From NCBI RefSeq assembly GCF_014636315.1, contig NZ_BMED01000001.1, positions 1,431,941 through 1,495,940 on the forward strand: a stretch of DNA of 64,000 bases, read 5' to 3'. This stretch comes from Parundibacterium terreum. Lineage in GTDB: Bacteria > Pseudomonadota > Gammaproteobacteria > Burkholderiales > Burkholderiaceae_D. The notes below the pieces were generated by a model. That model made no database searches, was not told the origin of the DNA, and saw only the letters and a program-made list of their open reading frames with translations. A program made the position numbers and the translations under genes. The first letter of the stretch is position 1, and each line of letters opens with the position of its first letter. Positions 31,482-43,118 of this stretch are shown one piece after another.

Positions 31482-32822
31482 ATGCCCACCGTACTCATCA
31501 TAGACGACAACCACTCCGTAGCTATCGCGCTGGAGGTACTGCTATCCCTGCACGACATTGCAGCCATCAGCGCGTCTTCGCCGGAAGAAGGCCTGGCGGT
31601 GCTGGAAAAGTCGCCGGTGGATCTGGTGATACAGGATATGAACTTCACTGCAGACACCACCTCCGGCGTCGAAGGCGTGGAGCTGTTTCAGAAGATACGC
31701 AAGAGCCATCCTGACTTGCCGGTGATCTTGCTGACGGCATGGACCCATCTGGATGCGGCGGTAGATTTGATCAAGGCGGGTGCCGCGGATTATCTGGCCA
31801 AGCCCTGGAATGACCAGCGCCTGATTGCAACAGTGCAGAACCTGATGGAGCTGGGCCAGGTTAACCGGGCCTTGCAGCAACGGGTGCAGCGCGAGCGCAA
31901 GCAAAAGCGTGAGCTGGAACAGAATTACGATTTACGCAAGCTGGTCTGGCAGGATGCTGCAACTGAAAGAGTGCTGGACATGGCTTGCCAGGTCGCGCGC
32001 TCCGACGTATCGGTGCTGATCACCGGCCCCAATGGTTCCGGCAAGGAGCGCATTGCGGAAATCATCCAGGCCAATTCCAGCGTGAAGGATGGGCCTTTTG
32101 TGGTACTGAACTGCGGCGCCCTTCCCTCCGAACTGATAGAAGCTGAATTATTCGGTGCCGAAGCCGGCGCCTATACCGGCGCCAGCAAGGCGCGTGACGG
32201 CAAGTTCGAAGCTGCAGATGGCGGCACACTCTTCCTGGATGAAATCGGCAACCTGCCTCTGGCCGGGCAGATGAAGCTGCTGCGCGTGCTGGAGACCGGC
32301 CGCTTCCAGCGTCTGGGCTCCAACCGTGAACGGCAGGTGAAGGTCAGGCTGATCAGCGCGACCAATGCCGACCTGCCGGCCATGATCAGGGCCGGTAGTT
32401 TCCGCGAGGATTTGCTATACCGGCTGAATGTGATACAGCTCAACTTGCCGGCACTGGCAGAGCGGCCGGACGATATCATTCCGCTGGCAGAGTACTTTCT
32501 GGGTACAGGCAAGACGCTGGATGTTGCTGCTATGGCGGCACTGCAACAGCATCGCTGGCCAGGCAATGTGCGTGAACTGAAAAACGTAATGCAGCGCGCC
32601 GGACTGCTTGCCAAGAGCAATGAGATCAAGGCGGCTGACTTGGGTTTGCCTGCGCCCATATTGAACACTGCCAATATCGACATAGAACTGGACGGGCCCA
32701 CGATAGAACAGGCGCTGGCCAGGGCCGGGGGAGTAGTTGCACAGGCTGCGGCAGAACTGGGCCTGAGCCGGCAAGCCTTGTACCGGCGCATGGACAGGCT
32801 GGGCATCAGCCGGACCGGATGA
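31482..32822 (+). CDS. NtrC-family sigma-54-dependent response regulator
   Basis: 446 residues: receiver domain (acidic D8-D9, phospho-acceptor D52), AAA+ domain (about 150-375) with Walker A GPNGSGKE at 182-189, sigma-54 contact loop GAYTGA at 229-234 (a variant of GAFTGA) and Walker B GGTLFLDEIGNLP, and a C-terminal Fis-type helix-turn-helix (QAAAELGLSRQALYRRM). Such proteins hydrolyse ATP to open sigma-54 RNA polymerase complexes after binding enhancers. The two sigma-54-type promoters upstream, each with shared GCGGACA motifs, are the obvious targets. The kinase gene starts inside its stop codon. The start at 31482 gives an intact receiver. Confidence 0.93.
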   Translation: MPTVLIIDDNHSVAIALEVLLSLHDIAAISASSPEEGLAVLEKSPVDLVIQDMNFTADTTSGVEGVELFQKIRKSHPDLPVILLTAWTHLDAAVDLIKAGAADYLAKPWNDQRLIATVQNLMELGQVNRALQQRVQRERKQKRELEQNYDLRKLVWQDAATERVLDMACQVARSDVSVLITGPNGSGKERIAEIIQANSSVKDGPFVVLNCGALPSELIEAELFGAEAGAYTGASKARDGKFEAADGGTLFLDEIGNLPLAGQMKLLRVLETGRFQRLGSNRERQVKVRLISATNADLPAMIRAGSFREDLLYRLNVIQLNLPALAERPDDIIPLAEYFLGTGKTLDVAAMAALQQHRWPGNVRELKNVMQRAGLLAKSNEIKAADLGLPAPILNTANIDIELDGPTIEQALARAGGVVAQAAAELGLSRQALYRRMDRLGISRTG

Positions 32823-34210
32823 GCAAGCTGCCAGAAAATCAACAGCCCGGCGCCAGACGCGGCCTCCCCTTGTCGCTGGCTGCGCGTTTTTCACTGATCA
32901 TAGCGTTGATGATGGCGCTGGCAATAGGACTGATGCTGGCACTGGACAAGGCCATGCCCAAGGAGCCTGTGCTGGCCGCCGCCGTCACCTTGCTAATCAC
33001 GCTGCCGGTGGGCATTGCACTGGTACGTAGCCAGTTGCGCTCTATGCTGGCGCTGTTCCGCGCACTGGGAGGCACCGTCATCAGCTATCAGGATGGCGAC
33101 TATTCCTTTGGCTTGCACTGGCACCGGCAAGATGAGCTGAAGGAACTGGTGCAGGCACATAATGAACTGGGCAATGTGCTGCGCGAACAAAGGCTGGACC
33201 TGATGCAGCGCGAACTGCTGCTGGATACCATGGTGCAAAACACGCCGGTGGCAATGCTGCTGGTTGCCGACCACGGGCATATTGTCTTTGCCAATCTGGC
33301 TTCCCGCCAACTACTGAATCAGGGCCGCAAGCTGGAGGGACATACGCTGGAAGATATCTTGCAGCAGGCATCGGTCTCGCTGCGCGAAGCAATAGACAAA
33401 GGCGGAGACGGTTTGTTCACTGCCAACCCGGCAGATGATCCGGAAAGCGCCGGTAGCGATGAGGAAGAAGAAGTCTATCACCTGGCCCGCCGCAGTTTCA
33501 GCCTGAACGGCCGCAGCCATGAGCTATTGCTACTACGCCACCTGACCGTAGAACTGCGCCGCCAGGAAGTGCAGACCTGGAAAAAAGTGATACGCGTGAT
33601 CAGCCATGAATTGAATAATTCGCTGGCGCCTGTGGCCTCGCTTGCCCATTCCGGCGCCGAACTGGTAAGGCGCGGACAAACCGAGCGCCTGCCGCAAATT
33701 CTGCAAACCATAGAAGAGCGCACCCGCCACCTGGAAAGCTTTATCCACGGCTATGCCAGCTTTGCCAAGCTCCCTACTCCGAGGATGGAAAGCACCGACT
33801 GGCGCAGCTTTGTCGCCGGCCTGCAGTCCCAGGTGGCGTTCACGCTGGCCAGCTCCTTGCCGGAAGACAGGATCAGTTTTGACCTCGCGCAGATGGAACA
33901 CGCTCTGCTGAACCTGCTGAAAAATGCGCATGAATCCGGCTCGGCAGCGCAAGATGTAACGCTGGCCATACATCGCATACAGAATCTGGTCCGCATAGAA
34001 GTAGCAGACAAAGGTAGCGGCATGATAGACGCGGTAATGTCCAATGCCCTGGTGCCCTTCTACTCCACCAAGCGCAGCGGCACTGGTCTGGGCCTGGCGC
34101 TGACCAGGGAAATCATTGAAGCGCACGGCGGCAGGATCAGCCTGAGCAACCGCGAAGGCGGCGGCTTGACCGTGACGCTGATATTGCCCGTCCCTGCTCA
34201 AAAACCTTAG
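32819..34210 (+). CDS. Membrane sensor histidine kinase (NtrY-like), partner of the NtrC-type regulator
   Basis: 463 residues, starting within the regulator's stop codon (ATGA), so the pair is co-translated. Two hydrophobic helices (about 24-43 and 50-68) are separated by only a few residues, leaving little periplasmic domain. A HAMP-like region follows, then a PAS-like domain (about 135-240) interrupted by an acidic stretch (DDPESAGSDEEEE), HisKA with H263 in VISHELNNSLAPV (the HELNN form of NtrY/AtoS-type kinases), and a HATPase with LLNLLKNAHESG and GTGLGLAL. The lack of a large periplasmic domain suggests it senses a membrane or cytoplasmic signal. Confidence 0.9.
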   Translation: MSKLPENQQPGARRGLPLSLAARFSLIIALMMALAIGLMLALDKAMPKEPVLAAAVTLLITLPVGIALVRSQLRSMLALFRALGGTVISYQDGDYSFGLHWHRQDELKELVQAHNELGNVLREQRLDLMQRELLLDTMVQNTPVAMLLVADHGHIVFANLASRQLLNQGRKLEGHTLEDILQQASVSLREAIDKGGDGLFTANPADDPESAGSDEEEEVYHLARRSFSLNGRSHELLLLRHLTVELRRQEVQTWKKVIRVISHELNNSLAPVASLAHSGAELVRRGQTERLPQILQTIEERTRHLESFIHGYASFAKLPTPRMESTDWRSFVAGLQSQVAFTLASSLPEDRISFDLAQMEHALLNLLKNAHESGSAAQDVTLAIHRIQNLVRIEVADKGSGMIDAVMSNALVPFYSTKRSGTGLGLALTREIIEAHGGRISLSNREGGGLTVTLILPVPAQKP

Positions 34211-34219
34211 GAACACGCC

Positions 34220-34411
34220 TTAAAGCCTGTTCCCCCAGGCCTTTTCCTCGCAGGCCCGGATATGCTCGCTCAGCATAGCGGGTATTTCACTGCGCCCCAT
34301 CCCCAGGTCCCTGAGTTCCAGGTCGCTCATGCCGCGCAACTGCTGCGCCTGGCCTTGGGTGCGGCGGCTCCATCGCTGCCCGAAGATCGTTGCAAAGAGA
34401 TTGAATAACAT
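34220..34411 (-). CDS. DUF1127 (YjiS-like) small protein
   Basis: 63 residues from ATG 34411, which has a strong AGGAGG site 7 bases upstream; a longer frame to 34450 lacks one. The core RGMSDLELRDLGMGRSEIPAML is the DUF1127 signature (usually LrdlsDreLrDIGlsRsdi). Family members are short, Arg-rich, often stress- or phosphate-related regulators that in alphaproteobacteria bind RNA. It is divergent from the LysR regulator gene and 9 bases from the end of the NtrY-like kinase gene on the opposite strand. Confidence 0.85.
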   Translation of the reverse strand: MLFNLFATIFGQRWSRRTQGQAQQLRGMSDLELRDLGMGRSEIPAMLSEHIRACEEKAWGNRL

Positions 34412-34502
34412 GATGTGCCTCCTGTATTCGAGGCTTCCATGTTGCGGCATGAGGTAGAATTAGGGAAGTTGAAATTTATGATTCAAGCTATCAGAAAAAC
34501 TG

Positions 34503-35402
34503 ATGAGAGAACTAAACCTGGACCAGCTACGTACGCTGGTATCCATCACCGACCTGGGTACTTTTTCTGCAGCGGCAACCGCGCTGCATCTGGCCCAGCC
34601 TACCGTCAGCCTGCATATCAGTGAGCTGGAGGCCAGGGTAAATGCGCAATTGCTGGTGCGCGGCGGAAGGCGCGTGCTGCCCACCGCTGCCGGTGCGACG
34701 CTGGTGGAGCGCGCACGGCGCCTGCTGCGTGATGCGGACGATGCCGTTGATGCGGTAAAGCAGCAGGTGGAAGGCCGTACCGGCCGGGTCAGACTGGGCA
34801 CATCCACCGGTGTAGTGGTGCATCTGTTGCCGCAAGTGCTGGACACCATGCAGCGTACTTACCCGGATATCGATGTTGAGGTGAATATCCTGGGCTCCAG
34901 CGAAACCATGGCCAGGCTGCATCAGGGCAGCCTGGAGATTGGCTTGGTAGCGACGCCGCAGCCACCGTCCAGGGAACTGGTGCTGAGCCACTGGCGCAGC
35001 GATCCCATGATGGCTTTCCTGCCGGCGCGCTGGGCCGCTCCCAAACGCATCACACCGCAATGGCTGGCTGAAAAGGCGCTGATCTTCAATGAGCCGACCA
35101 CGCATATGTATGAGCTGACCATGGGATGGTTTGCGGCAGCCGGCTATTCACCGCGGGCACGGATAGAGCTGAACTATACCGAAGCGATGAAGAGCCTGGT
35201 CGCCGCAGGCTATGGCGCGGCCCTGCTGCCGCTGGAGCATCCTGGCAAAGTGGAGTTGCACTCGGAGATGCAGGTGCTTCCGCTGAAACCTGCCCTGATG
35301 CGGCATATAGGCATTGCGCATCGGCCGCACGCAGTAGTCGATGGCGCGACCCGTAATCTGCTGCAGATACTGGCGGGCTTCATGCAACACAAAGCCGGAT
35401 GA
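34503..35402 (+). CDS. LysR-family transcriptional regulator
   Basis: 299 residues. The N-terminal winged helix is typical (LDQLRTLVSITDLGTFSAAATALHLAQPTVSLHISELEARV), followed by the linker helix and a periplasmic-binding-protein-like effector domain (GRVRLGTSTGVVVHLLPQVLDTM through LVAAGYGAALLPL). LysR proteins usually regulate a divergent gene; here that is the DUF1127 gene, with 91 bases between the starts. The effector is unknown. Confidence 0.9.
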   Translation: MRELNLDQLRTLVSITDLGTFSAAATALHLAQPTVSLHISELEARVNAQLLVRGGRRVLPTAAGATLVERARRLLRDADDAVDAVKQQVEGRTGRVRLGTSTGVVVHLLPQVLDTMQRTYPDIDVEVNILGSSETMARLHQGSLEIGLVATPQPPSRELVLSHWRSDPMMAFLPARWAAPKRITPQWLAEKALIFNEPTTHMYELTMGWFAAAGYSPRARIELNYTEAMKSLVAAGYGAALLPLEHPGKVELHSEMQVLPLKPALMRHIGIAHRPHAVVDGATRNLLQILAGFMQHKAG

Positions 35403-35496
35403 ACGTCAGGACACAGACAAATACAGGCTTGCCAAACACACAGGTATCGCGTACATTGCCTTGCGATAATATCAACAGAATAAATAAGGTAAACAT

Positions 35497-35811
35497 ATGG
35501 CAATGGTATTTTGCAGAGGCTGCGGCAAGGAAATCCACGAGACCGCAATTAACTGTCCACAATGCGGCGCGCCACAGCAAGCGGTGAGTAGCGGCCCTGT
35601 TTCGGAAAAACGCATACTACCGGCGGCGATACTCTGTTTTTTCCTGGGATTCCTCGGCGTGCACCGCTTTTATGTCGGCAAGATAGGTACAGGAATACTG
35701 CAACTGCTGACAGTTGGCGGCTTTGGCATCTGGGCGCTGGTTGATTTCATCATGATCGTCATCGGCAGTTTCAGCGACAAGGAAGGCCGCAAGCTGATAC
35801 TCTGGACTTGA
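35497..35811 (+). CDS. TM2-domain membrane protein with N-terminal zinc ribbon
   Basis: 104 residues. The N-terminus has a double CxxC zinc ribbon (FCRGCG at about 5-10 and NCPQCG at about 19-24). The rest is a TM2 domain: two hydrophobic helices (ILPAAILCFFLGFLGVHRFY and GILQLLTVGGFGIWALVDFIMIVIG) joined by the conserved GxHRFYxGK turn. This widespread inner-membrane family has no firmly established function. A TAAGG site precedes the ATG. It stands alone between a LysR gene and a convergent kinase. Confidence 0.85.
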   Translation: MAMVFCRGCGKEIHETAINCPQCGAPQQAVSSGPVSEKRILPAAILCFFLGFLGVHRFYVGKIGTGILQLLTVGGFGIWALVDFIMIVIGSFSDKEGRKLILWT

Positions 35812-35856
35812 TCCGATACGGATAGGCGGGCCGGTATAGGCTCGCCGTTTTTGCCT

Positions 35857-36987
35857 CTACTGGCGTGGAAACACGCAGGTAAACACGGTGCCGCTGGCCT
35901 CGTCAGACTCCACATTAATCGTTCCACCATGTCCTATCATGACCTGGCGTGCAATGTACAGGCCCAGGCCAAGGCTGGTGTCCTGCCAGTTGTCTTGCGA
36001 TACCTCATCGGTCGGTATTCTGACCAGCGGATCAAATACCGACGGGATATCTTCCTTGGCGATCGGCGGGCCAAAATTTTGCACTTGCAAGATAATGGAT
36101 TCCGGTCCGCCCTTCAGACTGACACGAATGGGAGAATCGATGGCGCCGTGCTGCACCGCATTGTTCAGCAGATTGGACAAGACCTGCTGCACGCGGTCAG
36201 GATCAAACACACCTTCCAGATCACCTGAGGTGCTCAGCATTAACTGTTTTTCCGGATGCGCGGAACTGATTTCATCGATGGACAGTTGGCATAAAGTGGC
36301 CAGGTTGCCCCTGACCGGATTCAGCGGCAGGCTTTTGCCCAGACGGGTACTGGAGTAATCCAGCAAATCCTTGATCATGCGTGCCATCGTAGCGGCGCTA
36401 CGGCTGATGGTGGTTGCAATCTGCGCCTGCTTGCCGTCCGGCAGTGTGGTCGCGACATGCAGGTAAGAGCCTGCCATCGTTATCGCCGACAAAGGACTAC
36501 GCAGATCGTGGCCAAGGATAGCCAGGAAGGTATTGCGCGAACGCGATACTTCTTCTCCATAGCTGATAATCGATTGCTCCATCGCCAGGTCTACTGCCTC
36601 ATTAAAGTGTAGTACTTCATCCAGCGACCAGTTGTCGTCATCGCTCAATTGCGCCATCCAGAGTTTGATAACGCTGGAGCGCATGGAGCGGTATTCTGCC
36701 GCCAGTTGCTGCATATCAAAACCGCTGGTCCTGCGCAGGGCACCGTGCGCTGCTGCAGGAGTTTCATAATCGGTACTGCCTTTGACGGGCAAGCCTTCAT
36801 GCCGCTGCTGGCTGGCGGCCTGGCTGCGGTCTATGTCATTGGCAATCGCGGTAAGGATGGGTTTGGCATGGTCGCGCAGAGTCAGTGAGCTCATCCTGCG
36901 CGCTTCCGGCATCAGCGTCCTGGCAAAGGCTTCCCATTCGGCCAGGATAGGCTCCATGCTGCTGATGATGAACTTGGCCAGTCTCAT
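35857..36987 (-). CDS. Cytoplasmic sensor histidine kinase with RsbRD-like N-terminal domain
   Basis: 376 residues with no transmembrane helix. The first ~150 residues match the RsbRD sensor module (MEPILAEWEAFARTLMPEARRMSSLTLRDHAKPILTAIANDI, with VSRSR at its end). Then HisKA with the histidine in AILGHDLRSPLSAI and a HATPase with LSNLLNNAVQHGA and SLGLGLYIARQVM. GGGAGC provides a ribosome-binding site 5 bases before ATG 36987. Kinases of this type are usually orphan and respond to intracellular stress or redox signals. No partner regulator is adjacent. Confidence 0.87.
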   Translation of the reverse strand: MRLAKFIISSMEPILAEWEAFARTLMPEARRMSSLTLRDHAKPILTAIANDIDRSQAASQQRHEGLPVKGSTDYETPAAAHGALRRTSGFDMQQLAAEYRSMRSSVIKLWMAQLSDDDNWSLDEVLHFNEAVDLAMEQSIISYGEEVSRSRNTFLAILGHDLRSPLSAITMAGSYLHVATTLPDGKQAQIATTISRSAATMARMIKDLLDYSSTRLGKSLPLNPVRGNLATLCQLSIDEISSAHPEKQLMLSTSGDLEGVFDPDRVQQVLSNLLNNAVQHGAIDSPIRVSLKGGPESIILQVQNFGPPIAKEDIPSVFDPLVRIPTDEVSQDNWQDTSLGLGLYIARQVMIGHGGTINVESDEASGTVFTCVFPRQ

Positions 36988-37159
36988 AATGCTCCCACGA
37001 AATAGAAGGTCGGTCCGATGCCCGCATCCCGAATCGGCCGCTTATGCACCAGCCGCTAATATATCATGGGGGAGATACTGGAAGATGTAACAGGCCGGCA
37101 TGAATATGACACTCATGCCGGCCTATGTTGTTTGCCTGGTCTTGCTTGCTTACTTTTGC

Positions 37160-39253
37160 TTACTTGCCTGCCTGCGGCTTCAGGTAATGATCCAGCCAGT
37201 CATTGACTGTGTGATGCCACAGCACCGAGTTGGCCGGCTTCAGTACCCAGTGGTTTTCATCCGGGAAAACCAGCAGTTTGCTTTCCACGCCCTGACGCTG
37301 CAGGGCAGTAAAGGCACCCAGAGCCTGGGTCGTAGGAATACGGAAATCCAGTTCGCCCTGTACGATCAGCATAGGCGTCTTCCAGTTGGTGACGAAGTTG
37401 GCCGGGTTGAATTTCTCGTGTTTTTCTGCCGCCTTGTAGTAAGGGCCGCCGTTTTCCCACTCGGTGAACCAGATCTCGTCGGACGAGTAATACATGCCGC
37501 GGGTATCGAACACGCCGTCATGGTTGACGATGCAACGGAAACCGTCGGACCAGTTGCCCTGTATCCAGTTCATCATATAACCGCCATAGGAAGCGCCCAG
37601 CGCGCAACTGCGGTCGCGGTCCAGCCAAGGGAATTTCTTCACCGCGGCATCCAGGCCCTTTTTCAGGTCTTCCAATGGTTTGCCGCCCCAGTCGCCGCTG
37701 ATGGCGTCGGTGAAAGCCTGGCCGTAACCGGTTGAACCGTGGAAATCAATGAATACAGATGCATAGCCTGCACCGGCATAGGTTTGTGGATTCCAGCGAT
37801 AGCCCCACTCGTTGCCGAAACTGCCCTGCGGGCCGCCATGCACCAGGAAGGCAACCGGGTATTTGACACCCGGCTGCGCATTCCACGGCTTCATCACATA
37901 GCCATGCACGGTATCGCCATTGGCGCCGGCAAACGAGAACTGCTCATATTCGCCAAAACGCACATTGGCCAGAGCCTCTTCGTTCAAGTGCGTCAATTGC
38001 GTCATTTTGTCCGAGCCAGGATTGAGCTTGAACAACTGCGCGCCTGCGCTCAGGTTGGCATAGGAAACAACGGTGGTCTTACCCTGCACGTCGTAGCCAT
38101 TGACCCAGCCCTTGCCGGTCAGCGGTGTCACCTTGCCGTCGGCAACGGCAATCGAAAATAGCTTGTGCTGGCCGAGATCATCAGCGCCGACGAGCAAGCT
38201 CTTGCCATCCGGCGCCCACAGGAAATCCGCTACCGAGCGGTCCCATTGGTCTGCCAGCGTGCGTTTCTTGCCGCTGGCAATGTCCATCAGCACCAGGTGG
38301 AAACGGTCTGCTTCAAAGCCGGGACGGGTCATGGCCAGGTAGGCCAGGGTGCGGCCATCCGGCGAGTAGATCGCGCGGGTATCCCAGGCGAGATTGTCGG
38401 CCGTCAGGTTGCGTGGCTCCTTGCCGCCTGCTGCTGGTACTTGGTAGATGTCGAAGTTGGTGGACCAGGCTTCGGTCTTGCCGGCGATGCGCGCGGAAAA
38501 TACGATATTGGCGCCATCGGGGCTGTAGCGGTATTCCTCATGGTCACCATAAGGTTTGGACGGCACATCGGCATCCAGTGAACCTGACAAATTGACCGGA
38601 GTGCCTGTCAGACGGCCATTGACGTCGAGCTTGGCCGAGAACAGCACAGAGCGGCGGCCGTCGGCCCAGGTATCCCAGTGACGTACAAACAGCTTGTCGA
38701 ACATGCGACCGCTGGCCTTGTTCTTGGCCTGTTCATCCAGGCGCGCCTTGGTGCAAGCCAGGTCTGCGCAATCGCGGAATACCGCCATGCTCAATGCCAG
38801 GCCATCGCCTTTAGGCGACAGGCGGAAATTATCCACGTCCAGCGGAAAATCGGTCACCCTGGCAGCTTCGCCGCCACTCAGCAGCAGGCGCCATACCTGG
38901 GAACTGCCGGAACGGGCCGACAGAAAATAGATCGCATCGCCAGAGGGAGACCACTCAGGATCACTATTGCTGGCTTCGCTTTGCGTCAGCCGTTGCGGCA
39001 CTGCCTTGGCTGAACGCAGGTCCAGCATCCATATCTCGGTATGGCCGCGGTTCTTGTCCAGCTCGGTGGCACGCACGGCATACACCATGCGTGTTGCGTC
39101 CGGTGACAGCACCGGGTTGCCTACCCGTTCCATGCTGACCAGATCTTCTACCGTAAAACCGCGCGCTGCCTTGGCAGCCGGCGCATCTGCAGCGGCGGCC
39201 AGCACCTGGCTCGTGACCAGTGCAGCGCCCAGCGTCAACAGACCTAATTTCAT
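37160..39253 (-). CDS. Prolyl oligopeptidase family (S9) peptidase, exported
   Basis: 697 residues with an N-terminal signal peptide (about 1-20, ending VLAAAADA). An N-terminal beta-propeller with WD/PD40-like repeats (PEWSPSGDAIYFLSARSG, YRYSPDGANIVFSAR, AIYSPDGRTLAYLAM) covers about residues 30-400. The C-terminal alpha/beta hydrolase carries the triad: nucleophile S555 in GASYGGYMM, an aspartate in GELDFRIPTTQ, and H668 in DENHWVLK. This S9C-type layout (acylaminoacyl-/dipeptidyl-peptidase) cleaves short peptides in the periplasm. It is divergent from a second S9 peptidase gene with a 216-base shared promoter region. Confidence 0.92.
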   Translation of the reverse strand: MKLGLLTLGAALVTSQVLAAAADAPAAKAARGFTVEDLVSMERVGNPVLSPDATRMVYAVRATELDKNRGHTEIWMLDLRSAKAVPQRLTQSEASNSDPEWSPSGDAIYFLSARSGSSQVWRLLLSGGEAARVTDFPLDVDNFRLSPKGDGLALSMAVFRDCADLACTKARLDEQAKNKASGRMFDKLFVRHWDTWADGRRSVLFSAKLDVNGRLTGTPVNLSGSLDADVPSKPYGDHEEYRYSPDGANIVFSARIAGKTEAWSTNFDIYQVPAAGGKEPRNLTADNLAWDTRAIYSPDGRTLAYLAMTRPGFEADRFHLVLMDIASGKKRTLADQWDRSVADFLWAPDGKSLLVGADDLGQHKLFSIAVADGKVTPLTGKGWVNGYDVQGKTTVVSYANLSAGAQLFKLNPGSDKMTQLTHLNEEALANVRFGEYEQFSFAGANGDTVHGYVMKPWNAQPGVKYPVAFLVHGGPQGSFGNEWGYRWNPQTYAGAGYASVFIDFHGSTGYGQAFTDAISGDWGGKPLEDLKKGLDAAVKKFPWLDRDRSCALGASYGGYMMNWIQGNWSDGFRCIVNHDGVFDTRGMYYSSDEIWFTEWENGGPYYKAAEKHEKFNPANFVTNWKTPMLIVQGELDFRIPTTQALGAFTALQRQGVESKLLVFPDENHWVLKPANSVLWHHTVNDWLDHYLKPQAGK

Positions 39254-39469
39254 TCCTTTTTCCTCAAAAAAAATGCTGACCAGCGTCAGCCACCCGGCAT
39301 GATATCAGGCTTGCCCCGTTCTTGACCGGAGGCAAAAGAATGAGCCCGGGTATCACCAGATACCAACACCGGCGCAAATTATTGTTGTTTTTGAACTTTT
39401 TTGGACTAATATCCTTTAATTCGCGTCAAGCTGCAACAAACCGGGGCCATCCACTTCAGGGAGAATAAT

Positions 39470-41455
<1,986 letters not shown>

Positions 41456-41610
41456 CGGGGGAACCGGGCAAACTCTTTTGCCAGAGTGTAGGCCCGGTAG
41501 TAATATACGGCATGCCATGCCCTGAAAATCTTGGGGCATGGCCGAAATGCCGCAGCGTCTCATCCATGTTTAGCGGATAAAAATTCTTCAACATCGCTAT
41601 AAAAAATAAA

Positions 41611-42504
41611 ATGGACAATTTGCTGGATAATATGCGTGACGCGCTGGACCTGGTCGAGTATGGCATCGTACTGCTGGACGAAGACCTGAGAGCCCGCTTC
41701 ATCAACCGCTCCTTCCGAAAAATGTGGGCCCTGCCGGACTATGTGCGCGGCGAAACCTATACCTTTGAATCCCTGATACAGCACGCATCGCAGACCGGCG
41801 CCTATCCCATTGCTCCGCAACATCTGGACAGCTACATCGCCGATCGTGTCGCGCAAGTGAAATCCGGCCATGACGGCCCCCGGCTGCTGAGCCTGTCCGA
41901 CGACAGGGTCTTGAAGTTCGAATGCGTACCCTTGCCGCGCGGCGGCAGCATGCTGACCTATGCCGACCAGTCTGATCTGATACACGCGGTAGAAAAGCTG
42001 GAAGAGATCATCCACATCGATGACCTGACCAAGCTGAATAACAGGCGCTTCCTGAATACCTGCGGCGAGACCGAAGTGGCTCGCTCCAAGCGTTACTCGC
42101 ATCCGCTGTCTGTCGTGGTTATCAACCTGGATCAATTCAAGAAAATCGATGCCGATTATGGCCGCGATGCCGGTGACAAGGTCTTGTGCGCGGTGGCAGA
42201 CTGCTGCCGTGAAGCGACCAGGAATACCGACGTAATCGGTCGCCTGGGCGGCGACGAATTTGCACTGATACTGCCGGCCACCACGCTGGCGGCGGCTATG
42301 GTCGTCGCAGAAAAAACACGCCGCAAGATCGCCGCCATCGTAGTCCATGTCGGGCCGCTATCGGTCAAAGTGACGGCCAGTTTCGGCGTGGTCACCGTGA
42401 CCGAACACAAGCGCAGCTTTGAAGACTTGCTGCAAAGCGCCAACAAGGCCATGCAAACGGCCAAATCAACCGGTCGTAATACCGTCGTCGCTGCTCCTCA
42501 GTAG
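41611..42504 (+). CDS. PAS-like/GGDEF diguanylate cyclase
   Basis: 297 residues. The first ~125 residues form a PAS-like domain (LDLVEYGIVLLDEDLRARFINRSFRKMWALPD). The C-terminal GGDEF domain (about 130-295) has the intact active site RLGGDEFALIL and an upstream inhibitory I-site RNTD at the usual distance, so it should make cyclic-di-GMP from two GTP and be product-inhibited. There is no transmembrane helix or EAL domain. No strong ribosome-binding site precedes ATG 41611. The input is unknown; PAS domains often bind heme, flavin or small ligands. Confidence 0.88.
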   Translation: MDNLLDNMRDALDLVEYGIVLLDEDLRARFINRSFRKMWALPDYVRGETYTFESLIQHASQTGAYPIAPQHLDSYIADRVAQVKSGHDGPRLLSLSDDRVLKFECVPLPRGGSMLTYADQSDLIHAVEKLEEIIHIDDLTKLNNRRFLNTCGETEVARSKRYSHPLSVVVINLDQFKKIDADYGRDAGDKVLCAVADCCREATRNTDVIGRLGGDEFALILPATTLAAAMVVAEKTRRKIAAIVVHVGPLSVKVTASFGVVTVTEHKRSFEDLLQSANKAMQTAKSTGRNTVVAAPQ

Positions 42505-42522
42505 AAAACATCTGCTGCAAAA

Positions 42523-42562
42523 ATAAACTTTAGACAACAGGCCTGCGTTGTCTAAAGTTTAT
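42523..42562. terminator. Perfect 16-bp inverted repeat after the cyclase gene
   Basis: ATAAACTTTAGACAAC (42523-42538) is followed by an 8-base loop and its exact complement (42547-42562). It sits 19 bases after the stop codon, so termination is likely. However, it is AT-rich for a terminator and lacks a T-run, so an operator or repeat-derived hairpin is an alternative. Confidence 0.5.
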
Positions 42563-42609
42563 CTGTCCATTGCCGTTATTTACATTGTTAGCAAATTGAC
42601 AGGTAAGCG

Positions 42610-43092
42610 ATGATAGACTCCAGCCTTTCCATTTCCCGTGGCATCAATGTCACTACCGTCGCTGGCTCAAGCGGCGGCGATAGCGCCAACGAGGTCGCTG
42701 CGCTGATGAAACGCATTGCCCAATTGCAGAAGGATATCAAGAAGCGGATCAACGATAATTCGGGCGATCCTAAACAAAAGCTGGAACAGCTCAAGCTGAT
42801 GCAGGCGGAATTGACGCTGATGAACCAGTCGCTGACTCGCCTGCTGGCAGAGCAGGCCAGGCAAGGGAAAAGACAGGAAGGCAAGACATCGGGCGCAGAA
42901 GTGGCGCAGGAATCCGCGCCGGATGGCGGAACGAACAAGGCCGCGCTAAAAATCAAGCCCATGCCGGTGCCGGCCTCCCGCACTTCCAGCATCCCTGCGG
43001 GTAATGCCACGGCTACTGCTACCGGCATTATCAAGAGCAGCAGCAACACCAGCGCCAGCACAAGCACCCCGACTATCGATACCTACGCCTGA
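42610..43092 (+). CDS. FlxA-like coiled-coil protein
   Basis: 160 residues. The middle third (about 28-82) is a coiled coil with heptad Leu/Ile (EVAALMKRIAQLQKDIKKRI, then KQKLEQLKLMQAELTLMNQSLTRLLAEQ) in the style of FlxA-family proteins, whose E. coli member belongs to the flagellar regulon. The N- and C-terminal parts are low-complexity (Ser/Gly- and Ser/Thr-rich). No signal peptide or membrane segment is visible. No flagellar genes lie nearby, so a motility role is only suggested by family resemblance. Confidence 0.6.
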   Translation: MIDSSLSISRGINVTTVAGSSGGDSANEVAALMKRIAQLQKDIKKRINDNSGDPKQKLEQLKLMQAELTLMNQSLTRLLAEQARQGKRQEGKTSGAEVAQESAPDGGTNKAALKIKPMPVPASRTSSIPAGNATATATGIIKSSSNTSASTSTPTIDTYA

Positions 43093-43118
43093 ACCGGGAG
43101 ACGCGCGTTCCCCCGATT

